The notes beneath the pieces are model-generated. The model did no database searches. It saw only the letters and a list, made by a program, of their open reading frames with translations, and was not told the DNA's origin. A DNA stretch of 64,000 nt from the NCBI RefSeq assembly GCF_947179165.1, contig NC_077239.1:2666001-2730000 (forward strand), read 5' to 3'. Shown piece after piece: positions 34,955 through 46,329 of this stretch. The stretch is from Solanum dulcamara. Lineage: Eukaryota; Streptophyta; Magnoliopsida; Solanales; Solanaceae. The position numbers and the translations under genes are program-made. Within the stretch, counting starts at the first letter, position 1, and the number at the start of each line of letters is the position of its first letter.

Positions 34955-37900
34955 TGATTAGTACAATTTGCTGGAATGCAAGGAGTATTAATACTCAAGG
35001 CGCCTTAGACAGACTTCAAAAACTCAAGGATTATCACAACCTATCCATGTTAACAATTCTGGAACCATTTGCAAATCAATCACAGCTCAACCACTACAGA
35101 AATCAATTGAGAATGGACAGTGCCATCCATAATCCCAATAACAAGATTTGGTTGTTTTGGAATCAGGATATGGACTGCTCTGTTATAGATCAAGATGAAC
35201 AGCAGGTTACTTGTGAAATCAAACATGTGGCTAATCCTAATTCCCATAATATTACCTTTGTTTATGCCAAGTGTAAGGATTACATGAGAAGGAGCCTCTG
35301 GGATAAGATGCTGCAGTATGCTAACACAAACAAACCATGGTGCACTATTGGAGACTTTAATGTGATCACAGATGTTGAAGAAAAACTAGGAGGGCAACCA
35401 TACAATATGAACAAAAGTTTTGAGTTCATAAGTGTAATTGAAGCATGTGGTCTCACTGATTTGGGCTTCCATGGGCAGAATTTTACATGGTGCAACAACA
35501 GGGACATGGAAGCTAGAATATGGAAGAGGTTGGACAGGGCCATGGTGAATGATAGGTGGTTAGAGATAATGCCTATGACTACCATGACTCATCTTGCTTC
35601 TACAGGTTCAGACCACTGTCCTCTTTTACTTGAATGCAAGGAGACTCACAGTAATCCTATAAAATACTTCAAGTTCCTTAATTGCTGGGTGGAGAATGAG
35701 TCCTTTTTGGACACTGTTAGAGCCTGCTGGGAAGAATCTATTGAAGGTAATCCAATGAGAATATTCCATATGAAACTTAAGAGGGTGGCAAACACTCTTA
35801 GCACTTGGTCAAGACAATAGTATGGAGACATATATAAAGCTGTCAAGGATTTTGAACAGAAGGTACAACAAGCAGAAGAGGCTATCATCCAACACAATTC
35901 TGAAAGTAATAGGAGCAAGCTTAATCAGGTGAATGCTCAGTACATTAGATATTTGAAGACAGAGCATTCCATCCTTAAGCAAAAAACTCAGCTTCAGTGG
36001 TTTAAGGATGGAGATGCTAACTCCAAATATTTTCATGCTATTATCAGAGGAAGGAGAAGAAGATTATTTATTCATAAAATCACTGATGACCAAAAAAACA
36101 CCATTCAAGGTGATCAAAACATAGCTATTGCTGCCTGTGAATACTTTGAGAAGATCTTTACTGGAAAAGAGGATTTGATCAATGAAGATATCCTAAAATT
36201 CATACCCAATACCATCACATCTCAGCAAAACCAAATTCTTAATGCTATGACTACCAAGGAGGAGTTGAAAGCTGCTGTATTTTCTCTCAGTGATGTGTCT
36301 GCTGCAGGTCCTGATGGATTTAATGGCAAATTCTTCCATACTTGTTGGGATATTATTAGTGAAGATTTGTTAAACTTAGTAAAGTACTTTTGTTGTGGAC
36401 ATTCTATTCCCAAGTTCATCACACATGCTTGTTTGGTTCTACTCTCAAAAGTAGACTATCCTAATAAACTTTCAGATTTCAGGCCTATATCACTCAGCAA
36501 CTTCACCAATAAAGTGATTTCTAAAGTCCTTTACCTCAGACTAGCCCTAATTCTCCCTCGGGTAATCTCTGAAAATCAGTCTGGGTTTGTACAGGGAAGA
36601 AGCATTTCTGAAAATATTATGTTAGCACAAGAGATCATTCATGGCATCAAAAAACCAAAGATTGGAGACAATGTTGTTATCAAACTAGACATGGCCAAAG
36701 CCTATGACAGGGTGTCTTGGTCATTTATATGTCTAGTTATGAGAAGAATGGGTTTTGGAGATGTATTTATTGACATGGTTTGGAGGTTAATGGCTAATAA
36801 CTGGTACTCAGTTATTGTGAATGGAGGTAGGCATGGTTTCTTTCATTCTACAAGAGGCCTCAAACAGGGAGATCCTTTGTCTCCAGCACTATTTATTTTA
36901 GGTGCTGAGGTGCTGTCAAGACTACTCAACAACCTTCATCAACACTATTTGTACACAGGCTTTCACATGGAGAAGAAGGGTCCTTCAATTAATCACCTAA
37001 GCTTTGCTGATGATGTAATTATTTTCACTTCAACCTCCAACTTTTCCCTCAAGCTGATCATGAAGACTATGCAGCTATATGAACACATATCAGGACAGCT
37101 TATTAACAAAGAAAAGAGTCAATGTATGATCCCTCTGAATACTGATCCAACTATTATTGAAAGGGTAACTTCTATCACTGGTTTCAAATCAACTCATGGC
37201 CCTATTACCTATTTAGGATGTCCCTTATATATTGGGGGTCAAAGAATCATTTACTTTACTAGTATGGTCTCCAAAGTGATCTCCAGGATTAGAGGATGGC
37301 AGACCAAAATATTGAGCTATGGGGGAAGAGCTACTCTTATTAAGTCAGTGTTGCAATCCCTTCCAATCCACCTGCTGTCAGCTCTCACCTCTACAGTCAC
37401 TACTCTTAAACAAATTACAAGGCTTATGGCAGATTTTTTCTGGGGCTGGGACAAAGAAAAGAGAAAATACCATTGGGCATCCTGGGAGACACTCAGCTAC
37501 CCTGTGGAGGAAGGGGGTATTGGTATGAAAAACATACAAGATGTGTGCTTGGCCTTACAATACAAACAGTGGTGGACCTTCAGGTCCAAGAAGACACTAT
37601 GGGGAGAATTCTTAAAGGCTAAGTACTGCCAAAGAGCACATCCAGTGATAAAAAAATGGAATACAGTTCAATCTCTTATGTGGAAGCATATGGTGGCAAA
37701 TAAAATGAATATTGCGCCTCATATAAATTGGCACATCAATTCAGGTACATGCAGCTTTTGGTGGGATGATTGGATGGGTATAGGACCCCTAGCTAATCAC
37801 AATAGCTATCTACCAAGGCTCAATAATACTACAGTCTCTGAATACCTGGAGAATGGGGAATGGAATGTGCAGAAAATCAGAAAAGATGCCCCTCCTCAGC

Positions 37901-39114
37901 TGGTGCAGCAGATACTTAGCACTGATATTATCTACAAACACAACAAACCTGATCAAGCTTGCTGAAAACTGAATTCTCATGGTGGCTTCACATGCAAATC
38001 TGCTTGGGAACAAATCAGGGAGAAGAAAGCTAGGACCTTAACTGATGGCAGCACTTGGCACACCAACATTCCATTCAAAGTTTCCTTTCTACTTTGGAGA
38101 GCTCTCAGATATAAGCTGCCCACCAATAATAAACTTGTCCAGTTTGGAGTAGCACCAGCAGCATGCTCTTGTTGCTACAGACCTGGATTGGATGATATAG
38201 AACACATATTTGCTTCTGGAGATTTTGCCAAGCATATTTGGCAACAATTCTCCAGTTCCTGGGGGATCCTGCATGACACCATGTCCCTGAGATGCATCCT
38301 GATGAAGTGGTGGACTTCCAAGCCCAATAATGATGTCCATAAGCTCATGTTGCAGGCCACTCCTATCTTTGTTTGTTGGCATATATGGAAGAATAGATGT
38401 GCAAGCAAGTATGGAGGAAAGAAATCTAGTGTTACTAGAGTTAAATTCTCCATAGGTAAGGATCTATACATGCTGATAAACAATGCTTACCCCTACATTA
38501 AGTGGCCAGAGAGCTGGAAGGAGCTAGTTACTATGGTAGAACAATGCCAGCATGATATGAGAGTGATCAAAGTGGTGTGGATCAGGCCTCCACCTTCCAT
38601 AGTAAAGTTGAATACTGATGGAAGTGCACTAGACAACCCTGGGAAAATTGGAGCAGGGGGGATATTAAGAGACCACAATGGGAACTTAATATATGCCTTT
38701 GCAACTCCATTGGGACAGGGTACTAACAACCAAGCAGAGGTGCAGGCAGCAACTATTGGCATCAAATGGTGCCTCCAACATGGCTACAATAGAGTGATAT
38801 TGGAAGTTGATTCAGAATTATTGACCAAGTGGCTGAAACAAGATATCAAACCACCTTGGAGCATTTACAAATATGTTGCAAATTTGCAGTCTTTGGTCCA
38901 GCTCCTGGAATTCTTCCAGTGCATACACATATTCAGAGAAACAAATCACCCTGCAGATACCTTATCTAAATGCAGCCACATGTTCAATCAGACACAACAA
39001 TTCTACAACTTACAGCAGCTTCCAAAAGAAACCAAGGGTTACTTCAAGATGGACAAGCTAGGACTGGCAAGTTTCAGAAGGAAAAGCCTAAAAAGGATCA
39101 AACAACCTCCTTGA
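34954..39114 (+). pseudogene. L1 ORF2: endonuclease, RT, zf-RVT, RNase H (two stops)
   Basis: One frame runs from the ATG at 34954 to the TGA before 39115, about 1386 codons, broken only by TAG at 35818-35820 and TGA at 37963-37965. The order is an APE-type endonuclease (ICWNARSI, GDFNVITD, GSDHCPLL), a reverse transcriptase (FRPISLSNFTNKVISK, DMAKAYDRVSW, LKQGDPLSPALF, catalytic LSFADDVIIF), zf-RVT (FLLWRALRYKLPTNNKL, CSCCY), and RNase H (LNTDGSALDNPGK, QAEVQAA, LEVDSELL, NHPADTLSK). All catalytic residues I can check are present. The TGA sits where relatives have Trp, so TGG to TGA is likely. It is the self-copying machinery of the LINE, now disabled. Confidence 0.92.
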
Positions 39115-42100
39115 TTAATATATCTTAAGTCAGATTGTGTAATAGTTTCCTATATGTATTTTGCAATGTACTGTTTCTTAGTCAACAAAGCTATGTCATA
39201 TTGTAAAGGGAGAGTCTCCCTAGTTTATTGCTTTCATAGAATAATCAACATACCACTAAAGGTAAAGAATAAAGTAGAGGTCTTTTCCTTTCTTCTCATT
39301 CTTGGATGTGCAGGTGTAAAAAATCCATCAACCTCCAACAGGCAGCACTCACTATGGCTGTTTCTCAATAATGCAACTACAGCAGATGAGGAAACCAAAC
39401 AACCCCTGCTGGAGCAACTGTTGGAACCAACAAGAGATCCACTACTCTTGGACCTCCCCTTTGTGTTTGGTTGTTTGTTTATGCAGGTTGCTGGAGCATC
39501 AGAAGCTGCAAACTCTAACAAGCTGCAGTTGCACAAGCCATGTACTATAGCAGCAGCAGCTGACCTGGAAGATCTTCAACCATTTCCAGCACACAACAAC
39601 AACAACCCTAAATCCCTTGCAGATACCAGAGCAACAACAGTAGTACTTGTTTGTGGTCCAGCTGATTCTGCAGGTCACACAGAAGCTCCATATGCATCAA
39701 CCATTCAACAGCATCAGCAACAACACAAGCCAAAAGCAACACACAATTCAGCAACAGTCAGCAAAATCTCAACAATATGCATCATGCAACATCAAACTGA
39801 TCCCACATGTTATAGTTTGATAGCATATGTAGCAACTACAGACCTCAAGAAGTCACAACCCAAACGGATAACTGGAGACGTTAGTCGAGCGACCTTGAAA
39901 AAGTTAGCCGACTGAAGACTCATCAAATGAAATACATCCATATGTCACCAAATATGCAACACCATGCACTGACATTGCATGAAGCACTCGCATCTCATGG
40001 ACAAGCTCGGTATGAAAAAGATTAAGAAGGCGAAGATGAAATGAACGATCTCGATCCATGGAAATTGGAAGTTTCATATACTTGTTCTTCAATTTAGCTA
40101 TGTTTTAATGTAGCTTAGTTGAATAGGACTAGTGTAGGTTTTCTTCTTGTATTGACATGGAAGGGGAGAGTCTCCCTCATTTACGTTTTTCTTAGTTTTA
40201 TTGTATCGAGAGGAGTCCTCTCATAGGTTTATCGCTTTCCATCTACCAATGGAGATGAGCTGGCCGATCTTAGTAGGTCGGCTGACTTATGAACCATCTT
40301 AAGTTCGGAGGTAAGGTTTATGCCCCCTTCCGTGTTTTTTATTATTTTTATTATTTTTATTTATGTTAAGGCTTGGGGGTGCTGCTCAACCCCTGACTGT
40401 GCACGAGAGGTGGGAGCCTCGTGTAGGGTCTGTTCCCCCCCCCCCCCAAAAAAAAAAAGTTGCGCAATTTGTTTTTCTTTAGTTGGTTTAGTTAATTTGG
40501 GATTAGGGATAGCAAAATCAAATCCAACCTGTTTATTTATTAGCTCAATCCATTAAAAATTTGGATTCATATGTAACCCAAATTGATTCCATAGAAATTT
40601 TGTTAAAATATTTTTAATTTTTTTTTGATATATATATATATATATAGTCTTAATAAAGATTTTTTTATTAGTCACTAAAATATTATAAAATAACAAATAA
40701 AACAATTAAAACTTAGTAAAAATTGTGTTGGGTTGGGTTAGGTCTCGACCCGTTCTATAACCATTACCCAACCTGTTTTGACCCAAACAAATTTGGGTTG
40801 AGTTGGGTCAGGTCGGTTCTTGACTCGATTTGTTGTCTTGATCCATTATGACCCGTCTAAATTTGATACAACCTGCTCAATTGCCACTAGGGGTGTTCAA
40901 AAATCGAACCGACCGATAAATCGAATCAAAAAAATATTATTGGGTTATTGCTACTGAGTTATTGGGTTAACGGGTTTTTAATGATTCTATAAAAAAAATT
41001 ATTGGGTCAACGGTTCGATTTCGATTTTTAGTATTGAGTTAGTGGGTAAATTAATAACCCATTAAGATGTAGTAATTTACTACTTTACCCAATATTAAAT
41101 ATTAATAATTAACCTATCCATCACATTGTTGTATCTTTCCATTGATGAAGAGGAAGATAAAAGCTTTTGCCTTGCACAACTTTAGGCGTTCCATCTTCTC
41201 TCTCAGTACTGCTTCAATTTTCAGGTAATTTGCCATGGCTCTCTTCAATTTTTGGTTTCAATTTCTTAATTTGTCATCTTCACATTGTTTTGATTGCAAT
41301 TTTTTATCCGATTTCTCTATATTTAGTTTTATATATGGGCTCATGAAATTTGAATCTAAGAAGAATTGAAATTACTAGGGCAAAAATGGCAATATGAATA
41401 TTGAGAAACCCATGAAAAAGCAAAGAAATTGATGTGTCTCATCTGCGTTTTCAGAGGATAGCAAATTTCAAATTCTGTCTTGGTAGGACATGTATTTCTA
41501 TTGCAATGAAATTCATAAATGAAGTAATGAAATAGTTAATGGTAGGGTTACCATTATCCTTTTTGTTGTCATCTCTCTATTTTGCTCTTCAATTTTTAGA
41601 TTTAATTTCTTAGGCTTCCATTTCCCCCTCTATTTTCTTTGTTGTTCAATTTTTCTCTGCGCGTCTCTACATTTGGCAGTAGATTTGGCTCATATTCGTA
41701 TGTTTTCCCGTCGATTTTCTTTTGAAGTTCAATTTTTTACCGCCCTTCTCTACATTTGGCTGTAGATATTGGCTAAGTAGATTTATATGTTAAAAGCAGG
41801 GGTCAATCATTTAATTGAGCCAACAATTGAAAGAGAGGAAGTAATAGAACCAAAAATAAGACCAGCTAATTCAAGCTTTTTTACTTTTAATTTTGAACTA
41901 GCATGGATCAATTATATGTATCTTTTGGCATTCAATTCCTCTATTCAGGCTAATTTCTTTCTATTATTAATTAATTTGTCAAAAATAAGACCAGCTAATA
42001 ATTGCACAATTCACTTAGTTATTGAATTAGCCCAATCAAATTACTGTGTAATATAGTCAGTATAGTCAGCTAGAAATCTATCGCTAAGTGATTAATTTTC

Positions 42101-42169
42101 AAAGATATGGTCAAGAAGTGACCAGTGATGCTATTTCTAGCTAATATACCTCAGGTCACATACATGACT

Positions 42170-42226
42170 CGAAAATGAAAACCCCGCTATCTGGGATTTC
42201 ACTGGGTTGTTGTTGTTGTTGTTGTG
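42170..42226 (+). repeat. RTE/SINE tail scrap with (TTG)n
   Basis: CCCGCTATCTGGGATTTCAC, then TGGGTTGTTGTTG, matches the last 50 bp of the TTG-tailed module. It lies inside the inner hAT element. Confidence 0.6.
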
Positions 42227-43051
42227 TTAGCCAACGTGCTTATGGAGAACCTGTTTTGTTATTAACTCAATAAGAGTTATTTCTTCAGGTGATTGATTTG
42301 AAGACACAATTATACACCTAGAAGAAGGTAAACTTTTGGTGGAGGAATAAGTTTGGCTATTTCAAATCCTATAAAATAATGAAATTGAACTTAGCAGAAG
42401 ATATTCAAGAATTGTATTCCTCATACCAATTGATTTTCACCCTATTTATAAAAATCAAATCTAAAAAGAACCAAGAATCCCAGCGCAAGGGGAAAACAGA
42501 TACATCTGTCATTTGCCTTTGTTTTCTGATTGAAACGATGCTAAATATTTTTCAGACTTTTGTTGTTAAAGTGTCCTATAATTGTCTAAACTGAACTACG
42601 TGTTGTTGTGATTGTTGTTCTCAAGTGTGTTCAACTTCTTTCTCTTTTGTAAGCCGCGGCCTTCTGTTTTCTATAATTATTTTCGCTTTGCCTGAAGATG
42701 TCTTTACACTACTGATCAATGTTGTCCTTCCAAGTTACGCAACCAATGAAAAAAGAATACAAGAATTTATCATTATCGATGCTCAGTAAGTTCATATTTA
42801 TGCACTTAACTAATACTTCTCCTTTTCTCTTTGCTTAATATATCAGAGTTGCTACTCTTTCTAAAACATAATTTGAGCAACTTCTACACCTTAAAATTTT
42901 AGTTATACAATATTTTGTTCATTTCATGCTAACACTGCCCAACTACTTGGGTTTAGTTGTATACGTGTGTTACAATACAAGTAAGACTCCTTTTGCAAAC
43001 ACCAAAGTGAAGTACAGACAAAGATAAATAATAAAAATCAATTATTTTATT

Positions 43052-43177
43052 GAGCCGAGGGTCTCTCGGAAACAGCCGTCCTACCTTGGTAGGAGTAAGG
43101 TCTGTGTACACTTTACCCTCCCCAGACCCCACGATGTGGGATTTCACTGGGTGGTTGTTGTTGTTGTTGTTGTTGTA
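43052..43177 (+). repeat. RTE/SINE 3'-tail module
   Basis: It starts GAGCCGAGGGTCTCTCGG, passes CCCCAGACCCCACGATGTGG and ends in (TTG)7-8. It is very close to 1635-1768. It is either a 5'-truncated RTE insertion or a TS-type SINE end inside the inner hAT element. Confidence 0.75.
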
Positions 43178-43694
43178 ACCTAACTAAACAGTATATGTCT
43201 ATATCATTACTCTACCCTACTTTACACCGCTTTAGTCTTTACCCTTTTCTCAAAACCTAAATATTAGTTTGTAATTGTAGCTTTTGCAAGTTTGTAAAAA
43301 TCTGTAATTTGATTAACATCAAAAATTCTTTATTATGTTTTGTATGTAACATGTAATTGATGTAGCCTTCGTACTACATTGGCTCTTATTGATGTAGTTT
43401 CTCATTATCTTTTTTGTTTCACTATATTAAAGCATTTTCAGTTCATTTGTTTGTTTCACTGTATCACGCCAAATTGCTAGAGAAGTGAGAAGTCATATAT
43501 TTATTTTATGACAATTTTCTTATTGGGTAAATCGAAAACTACCGTTAACGATCAAAAACTATAAAAAATATCTTATTGGTTTGTTAAAGGTTTAGCATAT
43601 TTAAAAATCAAAAATCGAAAAATCGAATTGATAATACATAAAATCGAACCAAACCGACCGATGCACACTCCTAACTGCCACCCCTATTAGGGAT

Positions 43695-44035
43695 AGAGAC
43701 CTTGGACAAGAACCCAAGTGTGGTGCATCAATGAAGTGAATTGCGAATCATGAGATTTGAAGTTTAATTCTTAGTGGAGAATTTAAAAAAAGACACTAGA
43801 TGATTTCTACCAATCCTCGAATACTTGTGTGCTTGTGGGAGGTAGTAGATATCCGTGGAATTAGTCAAAAGGTGTGAGCAAGCTGGCCGGGATAGAAGGG
43901 TTATTAAAAAAAAGAAGGTCCTTGTTTTGGCCAAAAATTTATTCTTTTTTCTGCCAAAATCTGTATTGACAGTTTACTTAGTATAGCATTTGGTCATCTG
44001 GAGCCTTATTATAAATTGGTTAGTCTTTGAAGGCA
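43695..44035 (+). promoter_or_regulatory. upstream region of GNA1
   Basis: Only about 340 bp separate the end of the nested hAT elements from the ATG of the acetyltransferase gene, so promoter and 5' UTR must lie here or within the transposons. No sharp TATA box stands out. A TTATTATAAATTGG near 44007-44020 is too close to the ATG to be sure. Confidence 0.35.
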
Positions 44036-44506
44036 ATGATGCAGAGTGAAAATTTTGTTGAAGATTCGCTTCATATCCGCAAGCTGGAGGTTACTGACAA
44101 AGAAAAGGGGTTTATCGAATTGCTGAGACAATTGACTGTCTGTGATTCTGTCTCAGATGAGAAATTCAAGGAAAGATTTGAAGAAATCGCGAAATATGGC
44201 GACGACCATTGTATTTGTGTGATAGAAGATGTCCAATCAGGGAAGATTGTTGCGACTGGAAGTGTGTTTATCGAGAAGAAGTTTGTGAGGAGTTGTGGTA
44301 AAGCTGGACATATTGAGGATGTTGTGGTTGATTCGAGTACTCGTGGGATGCAATTAGGTAAGAGAATTGTTGAGTATCTTGCTGATCATGCTCATTCAAT
44401 GGGGTGTTATAAGGTAATTCTTGATTGCACTGAAAAGAATAGACCTTTTTATGAGAAATGTGGTTTTAAGAAGAAAGAAATTCAGATGGTTAAGTATTTC
44501 GTTTGA
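44036..44506 (+). CDS. GNA1: glucosamine 6-phosphate N-acetyltransferase
   Basis: An intronless 156-residue GNAT protein. It acetylates glucosamine-6-phosphate with acetyl-CoA, the second committed step of UDP-GlcNAc synthesis, which feeds N-glycans, GPI anchors and O-GlcNAc. The GNAT fold is visible: HIRKLEVTDKEKGFIELLRQ at the start, SGKIVATGSVFIEKKF, GHIEDVVVDSSTRGMQLGKR (acetyl-CoA pyrophosphate loop RGMQLG), and VILDCTEKNRPFYEKCGF at the substrate/CoA end. Length and single-exon form match Arabidopsis GNA1 (about 149 residues). The ATG at 44036 is the first in frame; a second ATG follows at once. Open codons extend only three upstream. The gene looks intact. It follows directly after a nest of hAT elements. 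Confidence 0.93.
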   Translation: MMQSENFVEDSLHIRKLEVTDKEKGFIELLRQLTVCDSVSDEKFKERFEEIAKYGDDHCICVIEDVQSGKIVATGSVFIEKKFVRSCGKAGHIEDVVVDSSTRGMQLGKRIVEYLADHAHSMGCYKVILDCTEKNRPFYEKCGFKKKEIQMVKYFV

Positions 44507-44941
44507 TGAATAATTATGTTTATTGAGTTTATCATAAGGATAAATGGTTTGACAACTTTCATTGCCATCATTCACCTAATCTTCTGTTTTCTTGTAAACC
44601 CTGTGGTTTTGGTTTTGAGCATTCGCAAATGTGAAGTTCAATTTGTTTTTGACCAGCGTTGCACTGATGTGAATTTCATGTTGTTTCTCTGATCTTTAGA
44701 TCGAATATCTTTTCCTTATCTCATGTATTGCTTCATAGTTTCTTAAGAGCAACTTTCAAGCAATCCAGTCTGTATTTACTTACACGGAGTTACAAAAGGT
44801 AGAATCTTTTTTTAAGAGTAACCTGGTGTTTCCAACTTAGACGATTTGTATGTAGCTCAAGAATAACCCGGTATTTCCCACTAAGAAGTTCATACAATAA
44901 ATCTCAGCACATCCACTACATTGTGGTGAAAAAGCAAGAAC
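44507..44941 (+). other. GNA1 3' flank
   Basis: Probable 3' UTR and spacer. No further gene is seen before the RTE-tail insertion. Confidence 0.4.
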
Positions 44942-44959
44942 ACTATTATAGGATTACAT

Positions 44960-45067
44960 CGGAAACAACCTCTCTACCTCTTCGAGGTAGTAGTAAGGTC
45001 AGCGTACACTCTACCCTCACCAGACCCCACTAAGTGAGATTTCACTGGGTATGTTGTTGTTGTTGTT
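44960..45067 (+). mobile_element. 108-bp RTE/SINE tail insertion with 18-bp duplication
   Basis: The sequence CGGAAACAACCTCTCTACC ... CAGACCCCACTAAGTGAG ... (TTG)n is flanked by the perfect 18-bp repeat ACTATTATAGGATTACAT (44942-44959 and 45068-45085). It is a complete retrotransposition event of only the last 108 bp of the module. Confidence 0.9.
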
Positions 45068-45086
45068 ACTATTATAGGATTACATA

Positions 45087-46254
45087 TGACCATCCTTCCA
45101 TCTACTGTCATAGCTTTTGCTTCACTTTGGTCGAGTACATTACCAATTGATTCTTCTTTCGCTGTTATCACTTTTCATGACAGGCGAATTGTTTGTTGGG
45201 TGAGCTCAGTTGGTAAAAACTTACCCGCATGGGTTTTTTTGCACTAAGCCAATGAGAAAGACACGTGTCTTTGCTCCGATTTACTAGTTCAAAAAACAAT
45301 GTCTTTCACATATGCTTTCTCAACTCGTCAGTCCACATCAAATCCCACGTCTTCATTGCCTCTTATGTAATTCCTCATCAACATACTTGAGATTTTCATA
45401 GGGTACCATCTCACATTTTCTTTGGAGCTTTACAGTAGCCTATTCCATGTATTTTCGTTTCCTTTATCCTTCCAATAATCTGAATCCAAGAAGTTCTCAG
45501 TCAGATTCTCAAGAAATTTCCTACCATTCACTTGTTATACTGGTGAAAAAGAAAGTGGAAAAATGAATCTCTCTCGTTAGGTGACAGGGTGATACTATTG
45601 AACAGTGTACGATGTTCTTTGCCTACTTCAGTGAGCTACATCAAAAAACAGTGTCTTTCACATATGCTCTTCTATGTTATTAGTTTTCTGCATACTCCAA
45701 TGCTTGCTTAGACGATCATGTCACATCACATTCCATTCGATCATTTGAGCAGAGGCGGATCCAGGATTTGAACTGTATGGGTTTTGAATTGTAGGATAGC
45801 GACCTCAAGTTCTAGTAACTAAGTTCGAAATTTGATTTGTGTACATATTTAGTGGATTTCCTAATACATATATACAACGTTTGAGTCAAAGTTACTGGGT
45901 TCTACCTAACCCGTAAGTTGAGGTCTACCTCCACCCTTGCATTCGTGCTTGTTTATTTGCATAAGGAAGAAATCCTTCGCCATGTTTAAGAAAGTGTCTC
46001 CTTAGATAAATGCATAACAATGTTTTCTGATCAGTTGAGTATTGTTTCTCTTTTAGTAAAAGGTTAGAGGAGCTTCACACTTGCATTTGTCATGTAAAGT
46101 TGCATTTCATCTTAGAGGAGCACGAACATGTCATTGATATAGACGAGTACAGACGATAAAAGTGGAGAATAGTAAAAATATGGAGCTTAAGCTGGAGAAG
46201 AGCACGAGCTCGAGCTGCTTTACACAGGTTGGTTGTTTTCTAAATTCGCGTGTC
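45087..46254. other. intergenic repeat-rich DNA
   Basis: No gene. A tRNA box A-like GAGCTCAGTTGGTAAAAAC (near 45204) lacks a box B, so it is at most a SINE scrap. A 30-bp direct repeat (TCAAAAAACANTGTCTTTCA then CATATGC) occurs near 45289 and 45641. Confidence 0.4.
45750..45939. mobile_element. hAT-like MITE (CAGAGGCGG family)
   Basis: It starts CAGAGGCGGATCCAGGATTT and ends GGTCTACCTCCACCCTTG, which inverts to CAAGGGTGGAGGTAGACC and matches the start imperfectly. Flanks CATTTGAG and CATTCGTG agree at 6 of 8 positions. Confidence 0.55.
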
Positions 46255-46329
46255 TTATGCTCGATATGTAGATTGATTAGATGGATTTGAATAGAGATGC
46301 AGCAGCACTATGGTTCTTGTTGCGGAAAA

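Larger units (their letters stand above)
34763..40457 (+). mobile_element. L1-type LINE, near full length
   Basis: The flanking 12-bp duplication AGTTGCGCAATT is at 34751-34762 and 40458-40469. It contains the 3' end of ORF1, ORF2, a 1.3-kb 3' UTR with hairpins at 40208-40222 and 40402-40423, and a tail of 13 C then about 10 A. The 5' end starts inside ORF1, so it is modestly 5'-truncated. Only two stop codons interrupt ORF2, suggesting a fairly young insertion. Confidence 0.93.
40888..43673. mobile_element. inner hAT-type element, 2.8 kb
   Basis: It starts TAGGGGTGTTCAAAAATCGA and ends GATGCACACTCCTA. The outermost bases are inverted (TAGGGGTGT against TAGGAGTGT). Flanks ATTGCCAC (40880-40887) and ACTGCCAC (43674-43681) are an 8-bp duplication with one mismatch. 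There is no transposase frame. The interior includes a stretch that looks like a transcribed leader (about 41120-41240), and RTE-tail modules at 42170-42226 and 43052-43177. Confidence 0.72.
40504..43686. mobile_element. outer hAT-type MITE (split by an inner element)
   Basis: The ends are TAGGGATAGCAAAATCAAAT on the left and AATTGCCAC...CCCCTA on the right. The right end reads TAGGGGTGGCAATTGAGC on the other strand, so they form imperfect inverted repeats. Flanks TTTGGGAT (40496-40503) and TTAGGGAT (43687-43694) are an 8-bp duplication with one mismatch. Its own body is about 400 bp, with GGGTTGGGTTAGG words. The inner element lies 6-7 bp from its right end. Confidence 0.7.

Noticed and set aside
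39154..39915. 253-codon open frame in the L1 3' region
   Set aside because: It is Gln/His/Asn/Thr-rich low complexity, and the matching UTR of the other L1 copy (33702-34139) is open in a different frame and length. It is not a conserved protein.
45180..45300. Possible tRNA gene or SINE head (GAGCTCAGTTGGTAAAAAC)
   Set aside because: A box A-like word only; no box B and no cloverleaf can be drawn.
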